64,000 bases of DNA from Pseudomonas reinekei. Its GTDB lineage: Bacteria; Pseudomonadota; Gammaproteobacteria; Pseudomonadales; Pseudomonadaceae. The notes beneath the pieces are model-generated. The model saw only the letters and a list, made by a program, of their open reading frames with translations. It had not been told where the DNA came from and did no database searches. The stretch spans positions 1 to 64,000 of the forward strand of contig NZ_MSTQ01000025.1 in assembly GCF_001945365.1 (NCBI RefSeq), in the 5' to 3' direction. Position numbers and translations under genes: made by a program. This document shows positions 1 to 8,337 of the stretch, in pieces (position 1 is the first letter of the stretch; each line of letters begins with the position of its first letter).

Positions 1-133
1 CCCATCGGCGCAAAGCAGACTCGCCGACACCAAGCGAGCGGCTGGCCTCAATGAAGCTGTAATCCTGCTTGAGAACGAGGTCGGCAGCCTCGCGTTTGAA
101 CTCAGGGGAAAAGGTACGGCGTTGTTTAGTCAT
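1..133 (-). CDS. IS3-family transposase OrfA (partial, N-terminal 44 residues)
   Basis: The visible N-terminus, starting MTKQRRTFSPEFKREAADLV, is the helix-turn-helix opening of IS3-family OrfA proteins, which bind the inverted repeats and are joined to OrfB (DDE integrase) by programmed frameshifting. The ATG is at 131-133 on the reverse strand, preceded by GAGGTGTCAG, which carries a ribosome site. The gene runs off the left edge, so whether it is intact is unknown. It lies just inside the terminal repeat at 197, the normal position for OrfA. Confidence 0.85.
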   Translation of the reverse strand, partial: MTKQRRTFSPEFKREAADLVLKQDYSFIEASRSLGVGESALRRW

Positions 134-197
134 CTGACACCTCGATCTGGCGAGCATTCTCGCCTATATGGGTGTCCGGTTTCATTAGACCACTACA
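1..197 (-). mobile_element. IS3-family insertion sequence, one terminal part only
   Basis: The reverse strand from 197 begins TGTAGTGGTCTAATGAAACC, with the TG terminus typical of IS3-family ends, and runs into a transposase OrfA start at 133. The rest of the element lies left of the window, so neither the second inverted repeat nor a target duplication can be seen. A toxin reading frame resumes directly at 198, which places the element boundary there. Confidence 0.8.
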
Positions 198-491
198 CAT
201 TATGAAAAACATGGTGCCGAATTCGCTGCTATGAACAAAGAAGAGTATCTATTGATAGCCCGAGACGTCGTGAATCAAGACACCCGTGTGAATTATCAAT
301 ATAAGGGTGAAATCCGAGGAGGATATCTACAGCTGTTGGGTAACAATCGAAGGAGTGAGGCGAAATTTGCATTTGTGGGGACAAACGCAAACCAAGAGAT
401 CACGACGTTGCATACGAAAAGCGGAAAGGATTTCTGGAGGGCAATATACGGTGACGGGAAAGATAAGGTGGTGAGGCCCGCCGATGACTAA
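198..491 (+). pseudogene. Polymorphic (CDI/RHS-type) toxin C-terminal domain, truncated by IS
   Basis: An 86-codon frame starts at ATG 231, but the same frame is open back to the IS boundary at 198. The residues just before the ATG read HYEKHGAEFAA. An H-x2-KHG-x-EF block is common near the start of toxin domains at the C-termini of CdiA/RHS-like proteins. The remaining residues are short, polar and charged, ending in a patch near 'HTKSGKDFW' that may be catalytic. I infer that the ATG is internal and that this is the last 97 residues of a large secreted toxin cut off by the insertion. The stop overlaps the next gene by 8 bases, as in toxin-immunity pairs. The precise nuclease or toxin family was not recognised. 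Confidence 0.6.
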
Positions 492-858
492 AAAATATGA
501 GGCTCTTGTAGTCGAAGTTGATGAGGTTGTCGAAGAGGCAATGGTCTTGCTCGTTGAGGGCATGCTTGTCAAATGCTTTGCAAGCTACTGCCCGTTTGAA
601 GTTGAGGTAGGTAAACAGTACCTGGTTGAGTTCGAAATGGTCTTGCCTGAAGGCAGTTGTGTCTTGGCGGCAAAAGGGTGCGATACAAAAGTTGAGATGA
701 TTGGCTGCGGATTTTCTTGTGTTATTTCTGGATATTTGGACGGGGATGTCTTCCGATCATTTATTGATTTTATGGATCAAGAAATTCACTACGAGTACCC
801 ACATCTGAATGAGAGTTATATAGAGGTTATTGCGGAAAGGATTGATGTTGCTTTTTGA
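484..858 (+). CDS. Putative immunity protein for the truncated toxin
   Basis: A 124-residue acidic protein with no signal peptide or membrane segment. It begins 8 bases inside the end of the toxin fragment, the tight coupling seen for cytoplasmic immunity proteins of contact-dependent or RHS toxins. I do not recognise a named immunity family. Base composition is more AT-rich than the chromosomal genes further right, which suits a horizontally moving toxin cassette. With the toxin cut by the IS, the gene may survive as an orphan immunity protecting against toxins of related strains. Function is inferred from position only. Confidence 0.55.
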   Translation: MTKKYEALVVEVDEVVEEAMVLLVEGMLVKCFASYCPFEVEVGKQYLVEFEMVLPEGSCVLAAKGCDTKVEMIGCGFSCVISGYLDGDVFRSFIDFMDQEIHYEYPHLNESYIEVIAERIDVAF

Positions 859-864
859 GCAAGA

Positions 865-1050
865 GTGGCGAAATTTCCAGACAACGTCCTAGGGGATTTC
901 CTTCAAGTTCTAGCGGTTTTCATGAACGGGTGCGCGATGGGTCAGAGCGATAGTCTTTATGAACCTAATCCTTTAGATCCGGAAGCTTCCACAGGTTCTA
1001 TCTCGTTCGGGAAAGTTGTGCAGGGCAAGAAAGCCTCTGGGAGTCACTGA
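865..1050 (+). CDS. Small hypothetical reading frame after the immunity gene
   Basis: A 61-codon frame with a GTG start 6 bases after the immunity stop. No domain, signal peptide or homologue is recognised. It could be a degraded piece of the same toxin locus or simply an open frame in non-coding DNA. The start has only a weak purine-rich site (GAGCAAGA) upstream. Confidence 0.2.
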   Translation: MAKFPDNVLGDFLQVLAVFMNGCAMGQSDSLYEPNPLDPEASTGSISFGKVVQGKKASGSH

Positions 1051-1275
1051 ATTTCCTGTACGGGCGTGCCATGTGTTTCACCATTGAAACATCTCTAACC
1101 CTTTGAAAATTATTTGCTAAATCCGCGCAATAAACCTCAAGCCTGGCCGATATAACCACCAGGCGCAGACAAGTTGATTACAACAATGGCGCCGGCCTGA
1201 AGGGGGGGGCTCCAATGCCTGCCTTTCAGAAAAACGGCATGGACGCTCGCAGCCACATCACCCGAGTATCGTCCT

Positions 1276-2901
1276 ATGTCATTGCGTAATCTGAATATCG
1301 CGCCTCGCGCGTTCCTCGGTTTTTCCTTCATTGCCCTGCTGGTCATCGTGCTCGGTGTGTTTGCCGTGAACCGCATGACTGTCATCCGCGAGGCCTCCAT
1401 CGACATGGAGTTGACGCAGCTGCCCAGCGTCGGTTATCTCGGCAACATGACCGAAAACGTCCTGCGCATGCGCATCCTGTCGTTTCGGGTGTTGGTCAAC
1501 CGTGAGCCGGCAGCATTGCAGGAAGCGCAGACGCGCATCGCTGTGCTGGTCGACAAGCTGCGCAGTGCGCAAGCCAGTTACGCCGCGCTGCCGGCCGGGG
1601 CCGAAGAGGCGCAGTTGTACAAGACGTTCACCGCCACGCTGGACAGTTACATGCAAGCCCAGACCCAGATGATGGAGCTGTCGCGGCAGAATAAGCTCGA
1701 TGAAATGCGCTCGCTGATCAACACACGGATCAAGAACGGCACCGATCAGATGGGCGAGCAACTGAACAAACTGGTGGCCCTCAATACGGCCGATGCCAAA
1801 AGCGCTTCGGCCATCGCGGGTGCCAACTACGACAGCGCCATCACCGGCATCGTCCTGGTCGCCGTGATTGCGGCATTGTTGACCGTGCTGTTGGCCTGGT
1901 TGTTGACCCGCAGCATCGTCACGCCGCTGAATCGCGCCGTACTGGCGGCCCAGACCATTGCCGAGGGCAATCTGAGTAAAGTCATCGACGTCGATGGCAA
2001 GGACGAACCGGCACGGTTGCTCGGCGCCCTGGCCACGATGCAGGCCAGCCTGCGTAAAACCATCGAACAGATCGCCGGCTCCGCCACGCAACTGGGAACT
2101 GCCGCCGAAGAACTCAGCGCGGTAACTCAGGACGCGTCCCGTGGCCTGCAGCAACAGAACAATGAAATCGAGCAGGCCGCCACCGCCGTCAACGAAATGA
2201 CCGCCGCCGTGGAAGAAGTCGCGCGCAATGCGGTATCGACCTCCGAAGCTTCGAACCAATCGACCCAGGCCGCCCGCGAAGGCCGGGACCGCGTGGTGGA
2301 AACCGTCGATGCGATTCAGACCATGACCCACGACGTGCACAACACCTCGTTGATGATTGAAGGCCTGGCGACCCAGGGACGTGACATCGGCAAAGTGCTG
2401 GACGTGATCCGTGCCATCGCCGAGCAAACCAACCTGTTGGCGCTGAACGCGGCCATCGAAGCGGCCCGAGCCGGTGAAGCCGGTCGTGGGTTTGCGGTGG
2501 TGGCGGACGAGGTTCGGGCGTTGGCCCATCGCACGGCGCAATCGACCCAGGAAATCGAGAAGATGGTTGCCGGGATTCAGAACGGCACCGGAGAAGCGGT
2601 GGCGTCGATGCAGCAAAGCAATCAACGCACCCAGAGCACCCTGGAACTGGCCCGGGCCGCCGGTGTGGCGCTGGAGCAGATCACCGAGTCGATCCATTTG
2701 ATCAACGAGCGCAACCTGGTGATCGCCAGTGCCTCGGAGGAGCAGGCGCAGGTGTCTCGTGAAGTTGACCGCAACCTGGTGAACATTCGCGATCTGGCCA
2801 CGCAGTCCGCCGCCGGCGCCAACCAGACCAGCACCGCCACCCATGAACTGTCACGTCTGGCGGTGGATTTGAATGCGCTGGTGGCGCGGTTTGTCATCTA
2901 A
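1276..2901 (+). CDS. Methyl-accepting chemotaxis protein (4-helix-bundle sensor)
   Basis: A 541-residue transmembrane chemoreceptor that passes ligand binding to CheA/CheW. Transmembrane helix 1 is at about residues 11-31. A periplasmic domain of the four-helix-bundle type follows (about 35-185), then helix 2 (about 188-210), a HAMP linker, and a cytoplasmic signalling domain whose hairpin tip reads EQTNLLALNAAIEAARAGEA at about residues 376-395. The C-terminus lacks a CheR-binding pentapeptide. The ligand cannot be read from sequence. The gene stands alone, with a palindromic terminator right after it, convergent with the two-component system beyond. Confidence 0.93.
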   Translation: MSLRNLNIAPRAFLGFSFIALLVIVLGVFAVNRMTVIREASIDMELTQLPSVGYLGNMTENVLRMRILSFRVLVNREPAALQEAQTRIAVLVDKLRSAQASYAALPAGAEEAQLYKTFTATLDSYMQAQTQMMELSRQNKLDEMRSLINTRIKNGTDQMGEQLNKLVALNTADAKSASAIAGANYDSAITGIVLVAVIAALLTVLLAWLLTRSIVTPLNRAVLAAQTIAEGNLSKVIDVDGKDEPARLLGALATMQASLRKTIEQIAGSATQLGTAAEELSAVTQDASRGLQQQNNEIEQAATAVNEMTAAVEEVARNAVSTSEASNQSTQAAREGRDRVVETVDAIQTMTHDVHNTSLMIEGLATQGRDIGKVLDVIRAIAEQTNLLALNAAIEAARAGEAGRGFAVVADEVRALAHRTAQSTQEIEKMVAGIQNGTGEAVASMQQSNQRTQSTLELARAAGVALEQITESIHLINERNLVIASASEEQAQVSREVDRNLVNIRDLATQSAAGANQTSTATHELSRLAVDLNALVARFVI

Positions 2902-2910
2902 GTTGTGCCG

Positions 2911-2948
2911 CTGATCTGCAGGGGCCCGCGGGCCCCTGCAGGGATCAG
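2911..2948. terminator. Bidirectional hairpin terminator
   Basis: A 24-base perfect palindrome (2917-2940, TGCAGGGGCCCGCG...) extended by CTGATC/GATCAG arms with a two-base bulge. It lies between the convergent chemoreceptor and histidine kinase and overlaps the kinase stop codon. Confidence 0.7.
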
Positions 2949-4255
2949 CCGCGCAGTTTGAGCTCGGCGCACAAGCCTCCGCCTTCACGATTACTTAACG
3001 TCAACGATCCCCCGATCGCCAACGCCAGTTGCTGTGCAATCGCCAGCCCCAACCCGGTGCCGCCGGTGCTGCGGTTACGCGAGTTCTCCACGCGGTAGAA
3101 CGGTTCCATGACCTGGGCCAGTTCCGCTTCGGCAATGCCCGGGCCGCGGTCCATGACTTTTACCGACACGCTGCCGTCGGCTTTCTTTTCGACCTGCAAC
3201 TCGGCGGCGCCAGCAAATTTCAGGGCATTGTCCGTCAGATTCACCAATACCCGGCGCAAGGCGTGGGGACGGGTGTCGATGACGGTGGCGCTTTTGCCGC
3301 TCAGTTGGACTTCCTTGCCCACGTCCTGGTAGTCGAACACCAGGCTATCGAGAAACGAGTCCAGGTCAGTGCGGCGACTTTCTTCGGTGGCGCCGTGGAC
3401 GCTGCGGGCATAAGCCACGCCTTCGCGCACCAGGTGTTCCATCTCGCCGAGGTCGTTCCACAGTTTTTCTTTCTCCACGCAGTCATCCATGAACTCGGCG
3501 CGCAGCTTCATCCGTGTGATCGGCGTTTGCAGGTCATGGGAAATCGCGGCCAGCAGTTGCATGCGCTCTTTCAGGTAAGCGGCGATGCGTGCCTGCATGG
3601 CGTTAAAGGCCCTGGCGGCGTTGGCCACTTCGGTCGGGCCTTTTTCGTCCAGCAGCACCGGGTGGGTGTTGGGGTCGAGGTTGTCCACGGCTTCGGCGAG
3701 GCGGGTGAGGGGGCGAATGGCGATGCGTACGGCCAGCCAGGTACAGGCGATCATCAGCGCCAGTTGGCCGAGCAGGACGATGGGCAGCCAGGGCGACAGC
3801 GGTACCATCGCAGGCCGCACATCGATGGTCAGCGGGCTGCCGTCCGACAGTTTCAGGTGCACCTGAAAGTGCTTTCTCGGCCCCGGAATGTCGGTGAAGG
3901 TCATCGGGTAATCCTTGCCGATGGCGTCCTTGATCGAAGCCATTGCGATCGGTGCGCCGGGCATGTCCATGTCCATGGGGCTGCCGTTGGCGCCTTCACC
4001 CAAGAGATAACCGTAGTTGGCGCGTTGCAACTGCTGCAGCCAGGCCATGCGCTCGTTGGCCGGCAAGCGGTCAAGGATGGCAATGGATGTCGAGACGTCG
4101 GTTTCCAGGTTGCCGAGCATGGTGTTTTTCGCGCTTTCGTAGCGCTCGTAATACTGCGCACCGAAGGACAGCGTCTGGGCGAGGATCAGGCCGATCAGGA
4201 AGATCAGCGACAGCCGTGAAGCCAGGGTGCGGGGCCAGCGCATCGACAGGTTCAT
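2945..4255 (-). CDS. Sensor histidine kinase (EnvZ/RstB type)
   Basis: A 436-residue membrane kinase, partner of the OmpR-type regulator that it overlaps by 4 bases. Order: membrane helix (about 12-32), periplasmic sensor (about 35-150), second helix (about 156-178), HAMP, dimerisation box with phospho-acceptor His240 in ISHDLQTPITR, then the ATPase domain with N box NLTDNALKFA, G1 DRGPGIAEAE and G2 GGTGLGLAIA. The periplasmic loop carries a Met/Asp-rich patch (residues 93-105, including MDMDMPG), which might bind a metal. That is inference only. Both genes share one transcript driven from the intergenic region near 5.0-5.3 kb. Confidence 0.92.
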   Translation of the reverse strand: MNLSMRWPRTLASRLSLIFLIGLILAQTLSFGAQYYERYESAKNTMLGNLETDVSTSIAILDRLPANERMAWLQQLQRANYGYLLGEGANGSPMDMDMPGAPIAMASIKDAIGKDYPMTFTDIPGPRKHFQVHLKLSDGSPLTIDVRPAMVPLSPWLPIVLLGQLALMIACTWLAVRIAIRPLTRLAEAVDNLDPNTHPVLLDEKGPTEVANAARAFNAMQARIAAYLKERMQLLAAISHDLQTPITRMKLRAEFMDDCVEKEKLWNDLGEMEHLVREGVAYARSVHGATEESRRTDLDSFLDSLVFDYQDVGKEVQLSGKSATVIDTRPHALRRVLVNLTDNALKFAGAAELQVEKKADGSVSVKVMDRGPGIAEAELAQVMEPFYRVENSRNRSTGGTGLGLAIAQQLALAIGGSLTLSNREGGGLCAELKLRG

Positions 4256-4992
4256 GCTGGCGCACCGACGATTTCTACCGGTAGTGAAAACACATAGCCC
4301 TCGCTGCGCACGGTCTTGATGTAGGCCGGTTCCCGGGCATCGTCCAGCAGTCGCTGGCGCAGGCGGCTGACCAACAGGTCGATGGAGCGATCGAACAAAT
4401 CGGCGTCTCGGCCCTGGGTCAGGTTGAGCAGCTGGTCGCGGTTGAGCACCCGCTGCGGGTGATCGAGGAACACCCGCAGCAGGCGGTATTCGGCACCGCT
4501 CAGGGCCACCATGGTGCCGTCACCGTCGAGCAGGTGACGGGCCGAGGTGTCCAGCTTCCAGCGCCCGAAGGCCAGCAGGCGACTGCTTTCGGTGACCACC
4601 AGGTTGGGTGGCAGCATCCGCGTGCGGCGCAGCACGGCGTTGATCCGCGCCAGCAATTCGCGGGCGGCGAACGGCTTGACCAGATAGTCGTCGGCGCCCA
4701 TCTCAAGGCCGATGATGCGGTCGGTTTCATCGTTACGGGCGGTGAGCATCAATACCGGCGTGGCCTTGTGTTTTCCCGAGCGCAGCTCGCGGCAGAGCAT
4801 CAGGCCATCGTCGCCCGGCATCATGATGTCCAGCACGATCAGGTCCACCGGCGTGGATTCGAGGAAGGTCCGCATCTGCCGGCCATCGGCAACGACGGTG
4901 GTGCGCAGACCGTTCTTCTTCAGGTAGTTGCCCACCAGTTCGCGGATCTCGCGGTCGTCGTCAACGATGAGAATGTGGTCGACGTGTTCCAT
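4252..4992 (-). CDS. OmpR-family response regulator
   Basis: A 246-residue regulator: receiver domain with the acidic pocket DDD at 11-13 and phospho-acceptor Asp55 in LDIMMPG, conserved Lys near residue 105 (VKPF), then a winged-helix DNA-binding domain (about 145-240). I chose the ATG at 4990-4992 because AGAGG lies about 9 bases upstream. A further upstream start at 5025 would add 11 residues with no ribosome site. It is cotranscribed with the kinase. The divergent region carries two tandem TGTAT-N5-TGTAT boxes, the direct-repeat arrangement OmpR-type regulators bind, so autoregulation and control of the 5298 gene are likely. Confidence 0.92.
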   Translation of the reverse strand: MEHVDHILIVDDDREIRELVGNYLKKNGLRTTVVADGRQMRTFLESTPVDLIVLDIMMPGDDGLMLCRELRSGKHKATPVLMLTARNDETDRIIGLEMGADDYLVKPFAARELLARINAVLRRTRMLPPNLVVTESSRLLAFGRWKLDTSARHLLDGDGTMVALSGAEYRLLRVFLDHPQRVLNRDQLLNLTQGRDADLFDRSIDLLVSRLRQRLLDDAREPAYIKTVRSEGYVFSLPVEIVGAPA

Positions 4993-5062
4993 GGGTCTTG
5001 CCTCTGTTGGTGGGGGATGTCGCACAGTCTACCGAGCCTTTTCCTGCTCGCCCGCAGCGGTT

Positions 5063-5149
5063 TGTATTGCAGTGTATCTGGCTCGTTGGCGGATACACAC
5101 AGACGTAAAAAAGCGATTTCCCCAGGGTTTTGTATCGCACTGTATCCCG
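5063..5149. promoter_or_regulatory. Two tandem TGTAT-N5-TGTAT boxes, candidate response-regulator sites
   Basis: Positions 5063-5078 read TGTATTGCAGTGTATC and 5131-5146 read TGTATCGCACTGTATC: the same direct repeat with a 10-base period, two copies 68 bases apart. The 10-base period is typical of OmpR/PhoB-family binding sites. They sit between the divergent two-component operon and the DUF2790-dipZ genes. Confidence 0.6.
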
Positions 5150-5297
5150 GCCCGGCTCAGATACTTTCCGATTTATCCGCGCCTGTTCCCGACACATGCG
5201 GGATACCTCGCAGGCTTTAAATAGGTTCCATCGAGGCAAGCCCAACCGCCTCTGCCCAAAAAACGATTGACCCTATCCAGACCTTGAGGAAAACACC

Positions 5298-5561
5298 ATG
5301 AACACCAAAGCCGTCTACGCCGCTTGCCTGTTTGCCGCCCTGAACATCTGCACCTTGTCGGCCCGTGCCGAATCCGATGTCAGCGCTAAACCCTACACCT
5401 ACGGGACCCACCTGGACATCCAGAAAGTGGTGTCGTTGAAACAGGACGCTTCGCCTTCCTGCGGTGTGGTGGATGCCCAACTGACCTACCTCGATTCCAA
5501 GAGCAAAACCCAGGTCCTGGACTACCGCAAGATTTCCGATACCTGCAGCTCGGACAACTGA
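5298..5561 (+). CDS. DUF2790 family periplasmic protein
   Basis: An 87-residue protein with a signal peptide (cleaved near ARA-ES, about residue 24) and the features of the Pseudomonas DUF2790 family: a 'YTYGTHLDI-KVVS' block, a central Cys (SCGVVDAQLTYLDS) and a Cys close to the C-terminus (DTCSSDN). The two Cys probably pair in the periplasm. Family function is unknown, though members often lie beside two-component systems. The start is preceded by TTGAGGAAAACACC, a good ribosome site. A second family member is at 26467. Confidence 0.85.
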   Translation: MNTKAVYAACLFAALNICTLSARAESDVSAKPYTYGTHLDIQKVVSLKQDASPSCGVVDAQLTYLDSKSKTQVLDYRKISDTCSSDN

Positions 5562-5610
5562 GTCCTGCGATCCGCCATTGCTCATCCCCTTTGAAACGAG
5601 GCACCACACC

Positions 5611-5865
5611 ATGAACAACGTCAGCCGATTCTTGACCGCCTTTGCCTTCTCCGTCGCCGGCGCCGCCGCGCACGCCAATGCCGCTGTAGAGCAAAGCGCC
5701 TGTGGCAGCAGCACCTGCTTCCAGTTGACACCGGTGGCGCAGAAGGGCGGTGAGGGTTTCCTCGCCGAGGATGGTTACAGCCGAACGCCGCAGGGGCAGG
5801 TCGTTGCCGAAAACGGCTCCAGCCACACGCCGCAGGGCAAGTGGCTGGATGGTCAGACGGCCTGA
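5611..5865 (+). CDS. Small secreted protein of unknown function
   Basis: An 84-residue protein with a cleavable signal peptide (about residues 1-23, ending AHANA) and two Cys close together (CGSSTC). The C-terminal half contains two similar segments, 'SRTPQG' and 'SHTPQG', about 14 residues apart. I do not recognise a family. The ATG at 5611 is favoured because ACGAGG lies 10 bases upstream. It follows the DUF2790 gene by 49 bases and precedes dipZ, so the three may share a promoter and an envelope role. Confidence 0.7.
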   Translation: MNNVSRFLTAFAFSVAGAAAHANAAVEQSACGSSTCFQLTPVAQKGGEGFLAEDGYSRTPQGQVVAENGSSHTPQGKWLDGQTA

Positions 5866-5870
5866 CGAAC

Positions 5871-5921
5871 AACACCGAACTTGTGGCGAGGGAGCTTGCC
5901 CCTCGCCACAAGTTCGGTGTT
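5871..5921. repeat. Perfect 22-bp inverted repeat (REP-like)
   Basis: Arms 5871-5892 and 5900-5921 are exact complements (AACACCGAACTTGTGGCGAG...) around a 7-base loop. The GTGGCGAGGGAGC core matches other palindromes in this window (for example 49159-49291). It falls between the small secreted gene and dipZ and may end or stabilise the upstream transcript. Confidence 0.8.
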
Positions 5922-5946
5922 TGTCCCACATATTCAAGGTGATCCC

Positions 5947-7173
5947 ATGTTCCTAATCGCATTTCTGGGCGGCATATTGACTGTCCTCAGCCCTTGTATC
6001 CTGCCGGTCGTGCCGTTCCTGTTCGCTGGTGCCGACCGCTCCCGCTCCTCGATCCTGCTCACGCTGGGCGGCATGGCCGTGACCTTTGCCCTGGTCGCCA
6101 GCCTGGCGGTGGTCAGTAGCGAATGGGTCATTCAGGCCAGCAACGCCGGCCGCCATGTGGCCCTGATCGTGATGGTGCTGTTTGCCCTGTCGCTGATTTC
6201 CGCCCGGGTCGGCGACTGGTTGACGCGTCCGTTCGTGCTGCTGGGCAATCGTCTTGACCCCAACAGCCGCAACGTCTCCGGCCCGCTGGGTTCACTGATG
6301 ATCGGCGTTGCCACCGGTCTGCTCTGGGCGCCGTGCGCCGGACCGATCCTCGGGGTGATCCTGACTAGCGCCATGTTGCAAGGCGCGAACGCCGGCACCA
6401 GCCTGTTGCTGGTGGCGTATGGCGCGGGCAGTGCGTTGTCGCTGGGCATTCTGATCTTCGCCGGTCGCGGCCTGGTCAATCGCCTGAAACCCTCGATCCC
6501 GGTCACTGGCTGGCTGCGTCGTGGCGCCGGTGTCGCGGTGCTGGCCGGGGCGGCGGTGATCTCCACCGGCGCGGATAGCGTGCTGTTGGCCAATACCTCT
6601 TCGCAAGGTGTCAGCAGCGTTGAAAAAGGCGTGCTGGAAACCGTGCCGAAAGTTGTCGATTACTTCGTCAGCAAGGTCAAGGCCGAGTCCATGGACAACG
6701 CTCAGGGGGCCATGCCATCGCTCAACGGTGCCGTGCAATGGATCAACTCTCCGGCTCTGACCAACGAGTCGCTCAAAGGCAAAGTGGTGCTGGTGGATTT
6801 CTGGACCTTTGACTGCATCAACTGCAAACACACCCTGCCGTACGTGAAGGACTGGGCGAAGAAATACGAAAAGGACGGACTGGTGGTGATTGGCGTACAC
6901 ACCCCGGAATACGGCTTTGAACGAATCATCGACAACGTCAAGGACAAGGTGAAGGAATACGGCATCACCTACCCGGTGGCAATCGACAACAACTACGCGA
7001 TCTGGCGCAACTTCGAGAATCAGTACTGGCCCGCGCATTACCTGGTCGATGCCAAGGGCCAGGTGCGTTTCACCCACTTCGGTGAAGGTCGCTACGACGC
7101 CCAGGAGAAGATGATCCAGCAACTGCTGGAAGAGGCCAAGGCCGACGCCAAGGCCACCACTCCGGCGGCTTGA
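5947..7173 (+). CDS. dipZ: DipZ-type thiol:disulfide interchange protein (CcdA + thioredoxin-like)
   Basis: A 408-residue fusion. The N-terminal CcdA-like membrane part (about 1-210) has the conserved SPCILP near residue 15 and WAPCAGP near residue 128, the paired cysteines that carry reducing power across the membrane. A periplasmic thioredoxin-like domain follows, with the redox motif Cys290-Ile-Asn-Cys293. The protein should deliver electrons from cytoplasmic thioredoxin to periplasmic disulfides. I chose the ATG at 5947, preceded by AAGGTGA. An upstream ATG at 5881 lies inside the palindrome. The neighbouring Cys-containing secreted proteins are possible clients, which is inference. Confidence 0.88.
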   Translation: MFLIAFLGGILTVLSPCILPVVPFLFAGADRSRSSILLTLGGMAVTFALVASLAVVSSEWVIQASNAGRHVALIVMVLFALSLISARVGDWLTRPFVLLGNRLDPNSRNVSGPLGSLMIGVATGLLWAPCAGPILGVILTSAMLQGANAGTSLLLVAYGAGSALSLGILIFAGRGLVNRLKPSIPVTGWLRRGAGVAVLAGAAVISTGADSVLLANTSSQGVSSVEKGVLETVPKVVDYFVSKVKAESMDNAQGAMPSLNGAVQWINSPALTNESLKGKVVLVDFWTFDCINCKHTLPYVKDWAKKYEKDGLVVIGVHTPEYGFERIIDNVKDKVKEYGITYPVAIDNNYAIWRNFENQYWPAHYLVDAKGQVRFTHFGEGRYDAQEKMIQQLLEEAKADAKATTPAA

Positions 7174-7462
7174 TCCCGCAAATCAATGGCTCACAGGTCT
7201 CGCACCGTGGGCCATTGCGCGGTTCTACTGACTACGCCGTCACGCCGCTGGCGGCGCTCCCTGTTCGCGACGAAATGTCTGGTTGAAACCGCCGGACGAC
7301 CGGACAAGGTCGCCCGACGATCGGGCAGGACAGCAGCGGCCGGTAGCGCGATAGTTGACGCACAGGGTCTACCGGCCCTGGCATGTGAACATCATCGATC
7401 CCACCCTGGCGCAATAATCGCCCGTCGATCACCGTTCAGTGCGCCAAACAGAGATTGTCTCC

Positions 7463-8275
7463 ATGAGCACACCCATTGATCTTACTGCCTTGAAAAACCG
7501 CCAGATGGTCGCCTGGGCCAGTGGTGATTACGCCGTGATCGGCACCACCTTGCAGATCGTCGGCGAGCAACTGGCCGAGGCGTGTGACCTGCTGTGCGAT
7601 GAGCAAGTGCTGGATGTCGCGGCCGGTAACGGCAACGCGACACTGGCTGCGGCGCGTCGCGGTTGCCAGGTCACGTCCACCGACTATGTGGCCGCACTGC
7701 TCGAACGCGGCGAAGATCGCGCCCGGGCGGAACGTCTGAATGTGACGTTCCAGGTGGCCGATGCCGAAGCGCTGCCGTTTGACGATGGCAGTTTCGATGC
7801 CGTGCTTTCGACCTTCGGCGTGATGTTTACCCCGGATCAGGCCAAAGCCGCTTCGGAACTGGCGCGGGTCTGTCGACCCGGTGGGCGGATCGGCCTGGCC
7901 AACTGGACGCCGGAAGGTTTCGTCGGTCAGATGTTCAAGACCCTCGGTCGGCACCTGCCACCACCCCCCGGCGCGCAACCGCCGTCGCAGTGGGGCACTG
8001 AGGCCTGGGTGCATACGCACTTTGACGAGCGTAACTTTCTGGTTCAGGTGACGCGCAAGATGTTCAATTTCCGCTATCGCAGTGCCGGGCATTTCATCGA
8101 TACGTTTCGAATGTGGTATGGGCCGGTGCACAAGGCGTTTGCGGCACTGCCACCGGACAGTGGCCTGGCCCTGGAAAATGACCTGGCGGATCTGATCAAC
8201 CGTTCGAACCGGGCGGGGGACAAGTCGCTGGTGGTGCCGAGTGAATACCTGGAAGTGGTGATCACTCGGCGCTAG
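7463..8275 (+). CDS. Class I SAM-dependent methyltransferase (ubiE-like fold)
   Basis: A 270-residue soluble protein with the Rossmann SAM-binding motif I 'VLDVAAGNGNATLAAA' (about residues 48-63), an acidic motif after strand 2, and motif 'LPFDDGSFDAVLSTFGVMF' near residue 100, all typical of Methyltransf_11/25 proteins. Substrate unknown. The ATG at 7463 is chosen because the preceding codons lack family features. The ribosome site is weak. It is convergent with pcs across a strong palindrome; nothing was recognised in the 289 bases before it. Confidence 0.85.
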   Translation: MSTPIDLTALKNRQMVAWASGDYAVIGTTLQIVGEQLAEACDLLCDEQVLDVAAGNGNATLAAARRGCQVTSTDYVAALLERGEDRARAERLNVTFQVADAEALPFDDGSFDAVLSTFGVMFTPDQAKAASELARVCRPGGRIGLANWTPEGFVGQMFKTLGRHLPPPPGAQPPSQWGTEAWVHTHFDERNFLVQVTRKMFNFRYRSAGHFIDTFRMWYGPVHKAFAALPPDSGLALENDLADLINRSNRAGDKSLVVPSEYLEVVITRR

Positions 8276-8291
8276 AAAAAGCGATGAAAAA

Positions 8292-8323
8292 CCTGTGGGA
8301 GCGAGCAAGCTCGCTCCCACAGG
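8292..8323. terminator. Perfect palindrome between convergent genes (REP/bidirectional terminator)
   Basis: Arms 8292-8306 (CCTGTGGGAGCGAGC) and 8309-8323 are exact complements around AA. This GTGGGAGC-type hairpin is the common REP of this genome. Here it separates the methyltransferase and pcs, which converge. Confidence 0.75.
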
Positions 8324-8337
8324 GAATTTGCATAGCA

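Noticed and set aside
1279..2844. Long open frame of 521 codons antisense to the chemoreceptor
   Set aside because: High-GC shadow: composition of His/Gly/Arg, no ribosome site, no domain; the forward frame is a clear chemoreceptor.
5881..5946. Upstream ATG start for dipZ
   Set aside because: It lies within the palindrome and would put a charged tail before the first membrane helix; 5947 has AAGGTGA.
7186..7479. 97-codon frame before the methyltransferase
   Set aside because: No ribosome site or domain, and it overlaps the real start of the methyltransferase.
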